Of a stretch of DNA of 13,294 bases, positions 1-6,729 are shown piece after piece. Origin of the DNA: an uncultured Planctomycetaceae bacterium (GTDB taxonomy: Bacteria; Planctomycetota; Planctomycetia; Pirellulales; Pirellulaceae). The stretch is from assembly GCA_903927685.1 (NCBI GenBank), contig CAIYOB010000536.1, positions 1 through 13,294 on the forward strand. The letters run 5' to 3'. A program made the translations under genes and the position numbers. The notes below the pieces were generated by a model. That model did no database searches. It saw only the letters and a program-made list of their open reading frames with translations, and was not told the origin of the DNA. How positions within the stretch are numbered: position 1 is the stretch's first letter; each line of letters starts with the position of its first letter.

Positions 1-1385
1 CCGCGGCGGCCGCGCCGGCGGCGGCCGGACTGCCGCCGCCAGCGTCCCCCCTGGCGCAACGGGATCCGCGGACCGGCCAGAAGTTCGATGTGGCGGCCGA
101 GCACCTGCAGACGCAACTGGTGCGGCGGGGCGACGAGACCCTGGTCGAACACCTGCTCCTGGACGGCCGGGTGCAACTCCGTGAAGTCCGCACCGAGAAG
201 GCGGGCGACGTACCGCTGGCGATCGTCGGCCAACTGGTCCAGGTGGACGACGCCACCACCAGCGCCGCCCGCGTCGTCGTGCAGGGCCAGCCCGCCGAGG
301 TCGCCGCGCGCGGCATGACCGTGGCCGGAGACAAGATCCAGCTGAACCGGGGCGACAACCGCATCTGGATCGACGGCCCCGGCAAGATGATCCTGCCGGC
401 GCCGGTCCGCAAGCGGCCGGAAGCCGCCGAGCCCCTGGCGGCGCAGGCGAGCGCCAAGCCGCTGAACGTGGCCTGGGGAGGCGGCATGAACTTCGACGGC
501 CGCACCGCCCGGTTCCTCCGCGACGTGCAAGTCAGTTCGGCACAGCAATCGCCCCGGGGCGAGATCTTTGATCTGCTGGTCATGGGACACGAGCTGGCCG
601 TGACCCTCAACCAGGAAGTGAACCTCAGCCGGGACAAGCCGCCGCAGGACCTGGATGTCCAGCAGCTGGCCGTGGTCGGCGGCGCCTTCTTGCAGAACAG
701 CGGCAGCCTGCAAGGCAGCCGCACGTCGTACGACCAGCTGCAAGTCCGAGACTTGACCATCGACCAGCGCAGCGGACGCTTGCACGCCGACGGCCCAGGC
801 TGGGGCAGCTCGGTGCGCTACGACAAGAGCTTGGGGGACAATCCGCTGAATCCGGCCGCCGACAGCGGCGCGACGGAACCGCGGCTGGTCTATGTGCGGG
901 TGGACTATGACGACGAAATCGAAGGCCACATCGAGGCTCGCGAAATCGAGTTCCGCGGCCGCGTGCGGACCCTGTACGGCCCCGTCGACTCCTGGGACCA
1001 GACCCTCGATCCCGACCCGGTCGACGGCCTGGGCCCGGGCCAGTACCTGCTGACCAGCGACCGCCTGGCCGTCGCCGACGCGGCCGTGCAGGTCAGCGGC
1101 CAGGAGGCCGGCATCGAGCTGACCGCGCTGGGCAACGCGACCATCGAAGGCGAAGCGTTTTCCGCCCGGGCCTACCGCGTGGCCTATGCCAAGGCCAAGG
1201 AACTGGTCATCCTGGAAGGCGACGGGCGAGCCGACGCCGAACTGTGGCGCAAGGGCAGCAGCACCCCGGATTTCTCGGCCAAGCAGATCCGCTACTGGAC
1301 GACGACGCAAAGCGTCCAGGTCGACGAATTCCGCCATCTCAACCTGGGCGGCGTCGACACCCCGCTGAATCTGCCGAAACGCTAG
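1..1385 (+). CDS. LptA/OstA-like envelope protein, 3' part only (5' end outside window)
   Basis: The frame is open from the first bases of the window (codon phase starting at base 3) to the TAG at 1383-1385. About 460 residues are visible and the true start lies upstream; the GTG at 90 is just an internal valine. Visible features are an Ala/Pro-rich linker (AAAAPAAAGLPPPASPLAQ) and repeated short beta-strand units of the OstA/LptA type. One runs roughly over residues 25-130 from base 3, with the elements DGRVQLRE and GDKIQLNRGDNRIWIDGPG. Another is near the C-terminus (AYRVAYAKAKELVILEGDGRA ending in SVQVDEF). LptA-like domains form a beta jelly-roll that carries lipopolysaccharide across the periplasm in Gram-negative bacteria. 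Whether this protein moves a lipid is not shown. Assignment is by pattern only. The last codons (PLNLPKR, stop) are duplicated 145 bases downstream, described separately. Confidence 0.55.
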   Translation, partial: AAAAPAAAGLPPPASPLAQRDPRTGQKFDVAAEHLQTQLVRRGDETLVEHLLLDGRVQLREVRTEKAGDVPLAIVGQLVQVDDATTSAARVVVQGQPAEVAARGMTVAGDKIQLNRGDNRIWIDGPGKMILPAPVRKRPEAAEPLAAQASAKPLNVAWGGGMNFDGRTARFLRDVQVSSAQQSPRGEIFDLLVMGHELAVTLNQEVNLSRDKPPQDLDVQQLAVVGGAFLQNSGSLQGSRTSYDQLQVRDLTIDQRSGRLHADGPGWGSSVRYDKSLGDNPLNPAADSGATEPRLVYVRVDYDDEIEGHIEAREIEFRGRVRTLYGPVDSWDQTLDPDPVDGLGPGQYLLTSDRLAVADAAVQVSGQEAGIELTALGNATIEGEAFSARAYRVAYAKAKELVILEGDGRADAELWRKGSSTPDFSAKQIRYWTTTQSVQVDEFRHLNLGGVDTPLNLPKR

Positions 1386-1387
1386 GG
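1360..1387 (+). repeat. Direct repeat, copy 1: 3' end of the LptA-like gene
   Basis: These 28 bases cover the last codons and TAG stop of the upstream gene and recur at 1505-1532. The two copies differ only at two adjacent bases (AA at 1368-1369, GC in the other copy). The uninterrupted identical part is TCTGCCGAAACGCTAGGG. The repeats flank a hairpin-forming element. Confidence 0.9.
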
Positions 1388-1415
1388 CGTTGTCCAGGCT
1401 ACAGGCTCAATGTTG

Positions 1416-1502
1416 GGGTGCCTGGGGTCGAGTGCAGCGAGCCCCCAGTGGCAAGAACTGGGGGCTCGCCACTCGTACCTCGTGGCTCGACCCCAGCCAC
1501 CC
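1416..1502. repeat. Palindromic MITE/REP-like hairpin element
   Basis: This is a long imperfect inverted repeat. The inner stem is 13 perfect base pairs (1437-1449 with 1457-1469) around the 7-base loop GGCAAGA. The outer stem is 17 pairs with one mismatch (1416-1432 with 1486-1502). Between the stems the left arm has 4 bases and the right arm 16, so the fold has an asymmetric internal bulge. No T-run follows, so it is not a classical intrinsic terminator. It lies between convergent genes and between two direct repeats (1360-1387 and 1505-1532). This fits a small non-coding mobile or REP-like element; I see no transposase. Confidence 0.75.
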
Positions 1503-1504
1503 AT

Positions 1505-1532
1505 CCCCGCTGGCTCTGCCGAAACGCTAGGG
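1505..1532 (+). repeat. Direct repeat, copy 2: duplicated gene end
   Basis: This is the second copy of the 28-base direct repeat, with 26 of 28 bases identical to 1360-1387. Read in the same phase it would encode PLALPKR followed by the same TAG, against PLNLPKR in copy 1. It is therefore a duplicated gene terminus lying beyond the hairpin element. Confidence 0.9.
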
Positions 1533-1592
1533 TCCGGCGGTCGCGAGACGCCACACGTTGGTAAGTGAGCGGCCGTCCCGCGGCGGGCCGGG

Positions 1593-1973
1593 TCAATCGT
1601 GCTGCCCTCGAACATGCCGGACGGCGCGATAGATCATGAGGTAGATGCCGCTGCCGAACAGGCCCAAGACGACTCCGGCGAAGCCCAGCCCCAGGGCACC
1701 TCCCAGGGCGCTCGGCAGGCGGTTGCCGGGATCCGACAGCAGGGCTCCGGCGATCGCGCCCAACGGGCACCCCGCCAGCACGCAGACCAGGATCACCTTG
1801 AGCTGAAACAGATTGTCCGACTTCCGCACGTTCATCCCCACGACGGTGTCCGCGACGATGTTGTAGGCGTCGCGTCCCGCTGTGGGACTGCTCCCGGTGC
1901 CCTCACCAGGGGCTTCGGGGGAGACGTAGGGGTTGTCCGAGAACGGGTTCGGAGGCGAAGGTTGCGATGTCAT
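1593..1973 (-). CDS. Small two-helix membrane protein with NPYxSP N-terminus
   Basis: The 126-residue protein starts at the ATG at 1973. Its polar, proline-rich N-terminus carries NPYVSP (residues 14-19). Residues 59-79 and about 91-115 are two hydrophobic segments long enough to span the membrane, joined by a short polar loop (SDPGNRLPS). The second segment is Gly/Leu-rich, with GxxxG-type spacing that could support helix packing. A basic tail (YRAVRHVRGQHD) closes the protein and should stay cytoplasmic. Short proteins starting with an NPYxSP-like motif before membrane segments are frequent in planctomycetes (general knowledge); their function is unknown. It is divergent from the GH172 gene and convergent with the LptA-like gene. 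No strong ribosome binding site is visible. Confidence 0.75.
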   Translation of the reverse strand: MTSQPSPPNPFSDNPYVSPEAPGEGTGSSPTAGRDAYNIVADTVVGMNVRKSDNLFQLKVILVCVLAGCPLGAIAGALLSDPGNRLPSALGGALGLGFAGVVLGLFGSGIYLMIYRAVRHVRGQHD

Positions 1974-2074
1974 GGCTGGACCACTTCGAGGTTCTCGACG
2001 CGCACCGGATCTGCGACTCGGTTCAGTCTAGCTCGGCCTCGCCGTCCGGGCCAGGTGTCCATCCGCATCGCGTC

Positions 2075-2083
2075 TGCTAGAAT
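2075..2083 (+). promoter_or_regulatory. Candidate extended -10 promoter for the GH172 gene
   Basis: TGCTAGAAT carries a TG one base upstream of TAGAAT, which matches the sigma-70 TATAAT at five of six positions. A clear -35 is lacking (GTGTCC at 2055-2060, 17-base spacer), as expected of extended -10 promoters. It sits 50 bases before the ATG at 2134, in the divergent spacer 1974-2133. Motif match only. Confidence 0.4.
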
Positions 2084-2133
2084 CGCGGGCTGCGGTCGAG
2101 ACAAAATCTGACACCCGGTAGAAAGTCGAAATC

Positions 2134-4146
2134 ATGGTTCGTATTCGCCGCCTGATCGTCGGCTGGTGCGTCTGGCTCGGGTTGCTGGCTCCCGGTCTGG
2201 GCCAGTCCGTCGGGATCGAGGAACTGTCGCGGCTGGACCGCTTGCCCGTGCTGCGGGATTCCGTCCAGGTCGGCTCGGTGTCCAGCTATGACCGGACCGG
2301 CGGCAATGACGACGGATTCTCCGGCAAGTACTCGTGCGTGCGCCAGGACGCCGACGGCTTGGTGCTGGCGGACTTGACCGGCCCCGGAGTGATCTACCGG
2401 GTCTGGACGCCGACGCCGACGGAGGATGTGCTCGAGTTCCTGTTCGACGGCGAGTCGCAGCCGCGCGTCGCGGTCAAGTTTCGCGAGCTGTTCCTGGGCC
2501 GCCAACCGGGCTTCCCGCGCCCCCTGGTCGGGTTCGGGGCTGGCGGTTACTACTGCTATGTGCCCATGCCGTTTGCCAAGTCGTGCGTGGTCCGGATGCG
2601 CGCCGCCAAGGTGCAGTTCTATCAAATCAACTACGCGCTGTACGGACCGCAGACGCCGGTGACGACGTTCCGCCCGGAGCCCTCCGCCGCCGAGCCCGCC
2701 CGCGCGCAGGCGTGTGACTTGCTTCGCCACTCGGGCGCGGACATCAGCCGCTGGACCGCGCCGCCGGGGGCGGAGGTCCGGGTGGCACGTGCCAACGTCA
2801 CGCTCGCCCCGAACTCGACGGCAACACTCTTCCAGAGCGACTCGGGCGGGCGAATTGTCGGGCTGCGAATCTCGCCGGCGTCGGCGGTCGCCGGCAAGGC
2901 GCGCGACCTGCTGCTGAGCATCGCCTTTGACGGCGACGAGCCGGCGGTGTTGTGCCCGCTGGGTGATTTCTTCGGCTATGCGTGGGGCCAGCCGGCCATG
3001 CAGGGCTTGCTGGCAGGTACGACGGGCGAGGGGTGCTACTGTTACTTTCCCATGCCCTACGATCGCAGCGTTCGCGTGGAACTGGTATCCGAGCGGGCGG
3101 CGCCGGTCGAAGTGCGGGCCGAGACGCTGCACGCGGCCGTGCCGCGCCGGGCGGACGAAGGCAAGTTCTACGCGTGCTGGCGGCGGGAGAATCCGACCCG
3201 GGCCGGCACGCCGTATACGTTCATCGAGACCGAAGGCCGCGGGCACCTGGTCGGCGTCGTGCTCCAAGCCCAGGGCTTCGAGTCCGGCAAGACGCTGTAC
3301 TTCGAAGGCGACGACCAGGCCACCGTCGACGGCGAGCTGGCAATTCACGGCACGGGCTCGGAAGACTTTTTCAACGGCGGCTGGTATGACGTGCCGGATC
3401 GCTGGGAGCGGCGGATCTCGTTTCCGCTCAGCGGCTGCCTGGGATACGCCAAGCACCTGGGCCGCACGGGCGCGTATCGCTTCTTTCTGGGTGATGCCGT
3501 CGCCTACCGTCGGAGCCTCCGCCAGACGATCGAGCACGGGGGTGAACGGAACAGCATTGCGACCGACTACTGCAGCGTCGCGTACCTGTATTCGGAACGT
3601 CGTCCCACCGCCGACCTGACGCCGCCGCCGTTAGCCGCTCGGGCGGTCCAGGATCCCACCGAGATCGTCTTCCCGGCGTGGTGGCAGACGCCGATCTATG
3701 CGTGGTCGTTCGACCGGGCGAGCTTGACGCGCAAGAGTGCGCGGATCGGGGACGAGGACGTGCGCTTCCTGTCGCTGGCCGCCAGCGGCCAGGACTGGTT
3801 CGGGCCGCATTTCCTGTCGCCGACGGTCGATCTGCCGGCTCCGGGCGTGTATGCCGTGTCGATCGAGGCGGTCAAAGGTCCGGCCCAAGCCATGGTCCAG
3901 TTGTTCCAGAACGAGAACCCGGTCGCCGACCCGGTGGACTTGTACGCCGCCGCGCCGGCCAAGAGCGGACGTCTGTTGCTGGGCGAACTCGAATTGGCGG
4001 AAGGCCGGAACAACCTCGTACTGAAACTGGTGGGCAAGAACGAGAACTCGTCCGGCCTCGGGCTGGATCTGATCAGCGTGATCTGCGCGCGCCGGCAAGC
4101 TGGGGACGTCGCCGTGACTGCCGAGACCAAAGTCGCGCGCCCTTGA
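2134..4146 (+). CDS. Secreted DUF2961 / GH172-family glycoside hydrolase
   Basis: The 670-residue protein has a signal peptide (basic MVRIRR, hydrophobic core to about residue 20, likely cleavage near GLGQS). The DUF2961 core follows: SSYDRTGGNDDGFSG (50-64), GPGVIYRVWTPTP (83-95), YYCYVPMPF and a second YCYFPMPY, YFEGDD near 389-394, and GTGSEDFFNGGWYD (406-419). GH172 enzymes act on fructofuranosides and arabinofuranosides. By analogy with characterised members, E391 in FEGDD and E410 in GSEDFF are the likely catalytic acids; this is my inference from motif spacing. The C-terminal 140 residues (from about IYAWSFD) look like a beta-sandwich, possibly carbohydrate-binding. It is probably exported and involved in polysaccharide breakdown; the substrate cannot be read from sequence. 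No strong Shine-Dalgarno precedes the ATG. Confidence 0.88.
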   Translation: MVRIRRLIVGWCVWLGLLAPGLGQSVGIEELSRLDRLPVLRDSVQVGSVSSYDRTGGNDDGFSGKYSCVRQDADGLVLADLTGPGVIYRVWTPTPTEDVLEFLFDGESQPRVAVKFRELFLGRQPGFPRPLVGFGAGGYYCYVPMPFAKSCVVRMRAAKVQFYQINYALYGPQTPVTTFRPEPSAAEPARAQACDLLRHSGADISRWTAPPGAEVRVARANVTLAPNSTATLFQSDSGGRIVGLRISPASAVAGKARDLLLSIAFDGDEPAVLCPLGDFFGYAWGQPAMQGLLAGTTGEGCYCYFPMPYDRSVRVELVSERAAPVEVRAETLHAAVPRRADEGKFYACWRRENPTRAGTPYTFIETEGRGHLVGVVLQAQGFESGKTLYFEGDDQATVDGELAIHGTGSEDFFNGGWYDVPDRWERRISFPLSGCLGYAKHLGRTGAYRFFLGDAVAYRRSLRQTIEHGGERNSIATDYCSVAYLYSERRPTADLTPPPLAARAVQDPTEIVFPAWWQTPIYAWSFDRASLTRKSARIGDEDVRFLSLAASGQDWFGPHFLSPTVDLPAPGVYAVSIEAVKGPAQAMVQLFQNENPVADPVDLYAAAPAKSGRLLLGELELAEGRNNLVLKLVGKNENSSGLGLDLISVICARRQAGDVAVTAETKVARP

Positions 4147-4167
4147 CCGCGGCTGCAGCCCGGGACT

Positions 4168-4314
4168 GGCGGACGGCGGGCGTCAGCCCAATGCCACTTG
4201 CTTGGGGACCATCGGGGGCGTTCTGGTTAGCCCGGTTTTCGAACTGTGATACCGGACGGCTCGCGCCGTGGCGCTACAAAGTCAGCTGTCTCAGGCTGAC
4301 GCCCGCCGTTCGCC
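4168..4314. repeat. Long inverted repeat between convergent genes (MITE-like)
   Basis: The 21 bases at 4168-4188 (core GGACGGCGGGCGTCAGCC) are the reverse complement of 4294-4314 with one mismatch, separated by 105 bases. Short CCCGGG-containing stretches sit just outside both arms. There is no coding frame in the interior. The layout (short, terminal inverted repeats, intergenic) fits a miniature non-autonomous element or a bidirectional transcription-end hairpin between the GH172 gene and the metallo-hydrolase gene. Nothing else is supported in 4147-4369. Confidence 0.65.
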
Positions 4315-4369
4315 GAGGAACGGCGGGGCCACACCGTGCTTCAGCCCGGGTATCCGTCTGGACGCCGCA

Positions 4370-5602
4370 CTACCGCGATCGGTACGGTCCGCAGACCTTG
4401 ATCACGTTGTGGCTCTCCGACGTGTCGTCGACGATCGTCACGCGATACTCGTCACCGCCGGGCGAGACCCGCAGGACGATGTGGCCGTGACTGCTGGCCA
4501 GGCGGTCGATGTCCGGGATAGCCGTTCGCGCATCGGGATGCACGTCGGTGGCGAAGATGTCGCGGGCACCCGGATAGAGGCGTTCCGACTGCAAGCGTTC
4601 CCACACGCTGGGCGTCGGATGATGGGCGTCCCAGACCGAGATCGTCCAGACCCGGGCGCTCAACGTGGCGACCAGCGACTCGTTCATCGAGTCCAGGTAG
4701 CCGTGATGATCCAGGATGGCCGCATCCACGGGCCCCACCACCTTGGCCACCGGTGTTTCGATGTCGTACCAGGCCGGACTCTTCGGGCGAATGCCCGGGA
4801 TGTCGCCGCCGTTGAAGAACTTGAACTTGCCGTAGCTCAGCCGGAACGCGATGCTCAAAACGTTTTCATCCGGCCATTGCTTGCGCGGGACGGACTCCAA
4901 GGACGGCATCCGGCGTTCGGTGGCGGTGCCCTGGCCGGTCCAGATCTCGCCGCTGGCTGCCACGTTGCGGAATTCGAACTGGGGGTACGTCTGCGGCTGG
5001 CGGCGCAGGACGATTTGATCGTTGCGTCCGGGCACGAACCGTTCGACCTGCAGGCCGTTGTTCTCGGCTTGCCATTTCACGCAGGCCAGATAGTTCTTCA
5101 GGAACGGCGATTCGGGCTGAGTCGCGTTGGCATAGTCGGGCCAACTGCGGTCCAGCAGCTGGCCGACCTTCAGATCTTCGAGCACGCGGGTGACGCCGGT
5201 GAGTGTGTATCCGTGGGGTGACACCGGCATGTCGGCTGCCACTTCGCCCATGTGATCCTGGTGGAAGTGCGTCAACAGCACGTAGTCCAGTGCCGGCTGC
5301 GGGTCGTGCCGCAGCGCGTGGCGCACGTAGCGGACGATCCACTCGCCCGCTCGCCGCGTATCATCCGGCCGTGCGGGTGTGTGCTTGGGACTCGCGCCCG
5401 GCAATTCGCCCGCATCCACCAGCAAGGTCGTGCCGTCGGGGAAGATGTACAGGCCCGCATTGCCGCGGCCCGTGCTGATCTGGTGGATCTCGAGCATTCC
5501 CGGCTGCCAGGACTCGATGGGGCGGCCGACGACATCCTCGGCACGCGCAACCAGGGCGGCGACGGCCAGCATCACGATCGTCAGAGACCAGGGGAGTTTC
5601 AT
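4370..5602 (-). CDS. Secreted metallo-beta-lactamase-fold hydrolase
   Basis: I place the start at the ATG at 5602 (410 residues). GAGGG lies 8 bases upstream of it, and it opens directly into a signal peptide, MKLPWSLTIVMLAVAALVARA. The frame continues further 5' to a TTG at 5650, but that would put a polar stretch before the signal. The metal-binding signature THFHQDHMG (residues 111-119, HxHxDH) follows strand LDYVLL, preceded by LLVDAG (60-65), as in the MBL fold. Later FFNGGDIPG and AILDHHGYLDS supply candidate ligand Asp and His residues. The overall plan resembles ComEC/Rec2-type and other MBL hydrolases. It probably sits in the periplasm; the substrate is unknown. It is convergent with the GH172 gene, so the two are not an operon. 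Confidence 0.82.
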   Translation of the reverse strand: MKLPWSLTIVMLAVAALVARAEDVVGRPIESWQPGMLEIHQISTGRGNAGLYIFPDGTTLLVDAGELPGASPKHTPARPDDTRRAGEWIVRYVRHALRHDPQPALDYVLLTHFHQDHMGEVAADMPVSPHGYTLTGVTRVLEDLKVGQLLDRSWPDYANATQPESPFLKNYLACVKWQAENNGLQVERFVPGRNDQIVLRRQPQTYPQFEFRNVAASGEIWTGQGTATERRMPSLESVPRKQWPDENVLSIAFRLSYGKFKFFNGGDIPGIRPKSPAWYDIETPVAKVVGPVDAAILDHHGYLDSMNESLVATLSARVWTISVWDAHHPTPSVWERLQSERLYPGARDIFATDVHPDARTAIPDIDRLASSHGHIVLRVSPGGDEYRVTIVDDTSESHNVIKVCGPYRSR

Positions 5603-5690
5603 CGACTTGACCCTCGGCGGTAGTGTCGAAGAGGAGGAGGCATGCCCCAAGTCTATCCACCTGCTCCGCCTGGGCCAAGCCGTGCACAGC

Positions 5691-5789
5691 CTGCTGGGCG
5701 CGGGTCTCCCTTGCGGTGCGCGGGTCTGCCCTGCGGTGCGCGGGTCTGCCCTGCGGTGCGCGGGTCTGCCCTGCTGTGCGCGGGTCTCC
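5691..5789. repeat. 20-bp tandem repeat array, about five units
   Basis: The unit is CGGGTCTGCCCTGCGGTGCG, at 5721-5740 and 5741-5760 (identical). The first unit (5701-5720) and the fourth (5761-5780) differ by one or two bases. A partial unit begins at 5781, and 5691-5700 resembles the end of a preceding unit. There are no spacers between units, so it is a minisatellite-like array and not a CRISPR. The period is not a multiple of three, and none of the frames across it resembles a real protein. Confidence 0.92.
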
Positions 5790-5813
5790 GACCCCGCACC
5801 CGTCCCGACCGGT

Positions 5814-5838
5814 AGGTCTCCAGGAATTCGGGAGACCT
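5814..5838. repeat. Perfect 8-bp hairpin
   Basis: AGGTCTCC (5814-5821) and GGAGACCT (5831-5838) are exact reverse complements around the 9-base loop AGGAATTCG. No T-run follows. The same AGACCT word recurs in the adjacent direct repeats, which suggests one repeat family. Confidence 0.8.
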
Positions 5839-5855
5839 GCGGTCGGCCGTTTCGG

Positions 5856-5924
5856 CGAGGTCAGGAGACCTTCGCCGAGCGCGAGGTCGGGAGACCTTCG
5901 CCGAGCGTTAGACCTTCGCCGAGC
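5856..5924. repeat. Degenerate direct repeats with core agaccttcgccgagc
   Basis: Three adjacent copies: 5856-5880, 5881-5906 (cgaggtc-ggagaccttcgccgagc type, differing at one base) and a shortened copy at 5907-5924 beginning gtt. The preceding TTTCGGCGAGGTC (5849-5861) is roughly the inverse of the core, so each unit can fold on itself. The shortened copy supplies the in-frame TAG (5909-5911) that closes the NlpC/P60-like frame upstream. Confidence 0.85.
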
Positions 5925-6043
5925 GCGAGCACCTCCCCGCGCGCAACGAGATCAGCTATCCTCATACGCAGCTGGCTGGCAGCAGTCGGGTTGCCGCCAC
6001 GTCGGAACTCAATGGCCGCCGCGTCTGCGCCGGACGTTGCGGC

Positions 6044-6538
6044 TTGGTCGTCCAGAACTCCGGTTTGGTCGGCGACCCGCACAACGCTCAGCACCTGGCC
6101 ACGCCCAGTCAGCGCTTCTGGCGACGCCCCGAGAACTATGCCAACGCTCGTCGCGACGTGATCGGGGAATGCTGCGTGATGAAACGTCACTTCGATTGCC
6201 TCGGCTTTGTGGTCTGGTGCTTCTGGAAGGCCGTGGGAACCCCGAGCGGTCCGGTGGGATTCCCTTACTTCACGGAACAGTTCACCCAGCCGCTGAACAG
6301 GTCGCAAGTGCCGCCGCTGCCCGGAGACATCCTGTTCTCCCGCACGTCCGAGGACGGGGCCTCGACCGCGTTCACCCACATCGGGATCGCCGTGTCGGCG
6401 ACCGAGGTCGCTCACGCCGCCGGTTACCGGTGCGGCGTCCAGATCACGCCGATCGACCGAAGTGGCGAGCGTGGTGGGGGAATCGTCTGGGAACAAATGT
6501 ACGGCCGGCCCAATTGCTTTGCGGCGGGGCGTCGATGA
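6044..6538 (+). CDS. NlpC/P60-like cysteine hydrolase, start uncertain, possibly 5'-truncated
   Basis: The clear core is HFDCLGFVVWCFW (catalytic Cys codon 6197-6199, C52 when counted from the TTG at 6044), then PPLPGDILFSR, then AFTHIGIAVSATEVAHAAGY with the candidate catalytic His at codon 6377-6379 (H112). This Cys...GD...H order is that of NlpC/P60 domains, which cleave peptidoglycan peptides or related amides. The frame has coding-like third positions but no ATG before 6179, only four codons before the motif. The TTG at 6044 has no ribosome binding site. Coding-like sequence extends upstream to about 5940 (ISYPHTQLAGSS), then meets a TAG inside the repeat block at 5909. No signal peptide is seen, unusual for a cell-wall enzyme. 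I read this as a gene whose 5' end was lost or displaced by the repeats, or one with a non-standard start. Confidence 0.6.
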   Translation: MVVQNSGLVGDPHNAQHLATPSQRFWRRPENYANARRDVIGECCVMKRHFDCLGFVVWCFWKAVGTPSGPVGFPYFTEQFTQPLNRSQVPPLPGDILFSRTSEDGASTAFTHIGIAVSATEVAHAAGYRCGVQITPIDRSGERGGGIVWEQMYGRPNCFAAGRR

Positions 6539-6642
6539 AGTCCCCGTTCGGCCCGATCAGCGGAACGCGTGTCGACACTGCCTAGGAAGAATTCTGATGG
6601 GGCGCTACGGGAAATCGTCCGCGACTCAGGACTTTTTCAGCC

Positions 6643-6670
6643 TTGTCAGCCATTCGCGGAGGGCTTAAGT
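6643..6670 (+). promoter_or_regulatory. Possible promoter of the kai-linked operon
   Basis: TTGTCA (6643-6648, five of six to the -35 consensus) is followed after 16 bases by TTAAGT (6665-6670, three of six to the -10). It is the best sigma-70-like pair I see in the 191-base spacer before the first kinase. The weak -10 makes it tentative. Confidence 0.25.
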
Positions 6671-6702
6671 TCGGCGGATGTGAGTTTCACTCTAGCGAGG
6701 GT

Positions 6703-6717
6703 TCGTGGTGTCCACGA
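6703..6717 (+). promoter_or_regulatory. Hairpin touching the first kinase's ribosome binding site
   Basis: TCGTGG (6703-6708), loop TGT, CCACGA (6712-6717) form a perfect 6-bp stem. Its 3' arm ends inside the GAGGAG Shine-Dalgarno at 6716-6721, which precedes the ATG at 6730 by 8 bases. If folded, it would partly mask the ribosome site. Confidence 0.4.
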
Positions 6718-6729
6718 GGAGTGTGTGAG

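Larger units (their letters stand above)
5603..6043. other. Repeat-rich spacer between the MBL and NlpC/P60-like genes
   Basis: This stretch of 441 bases holds no gene I can support. It carries the presumed minus-strand promoter of the MBL gene (no clear consensus seen), the 20-bp tandem array, an 8-bp hairpin and the agaccttcgccgagc repeat family. From about 5940 the plus-strand frame that becomes the NlpC/P60-like protein already looks coding, but it has no usable start codon there. Confidence 0.6.

Noticed and set aside
1416..1502. Rho-independent terminator of the LptA-like gene
   Set aside because: The stem is strong but no T-run follows on either strand and the element is flanked by direct repeats, so a repeat element is the better description.
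2077..3537. 486-residue open frame on the minus strand across the GH172 gene
   Set aside because: It is Arg/His/Ala-rich with no recognisable domain and lies opposite a well-supported gene; it is a by-product of high-GC codon use.
4268..5221. 317-residue plus-strand frame over the MBL gene
   Set aside because: The minus-strand frame has a signal peptide and the HxHxDH motif; this one has no domain or start signal.
5691..5924. CRISPR array
   Set aside because: Tandem units abut with no unique spacers, units are only 20 bases, and no cas genes are present.
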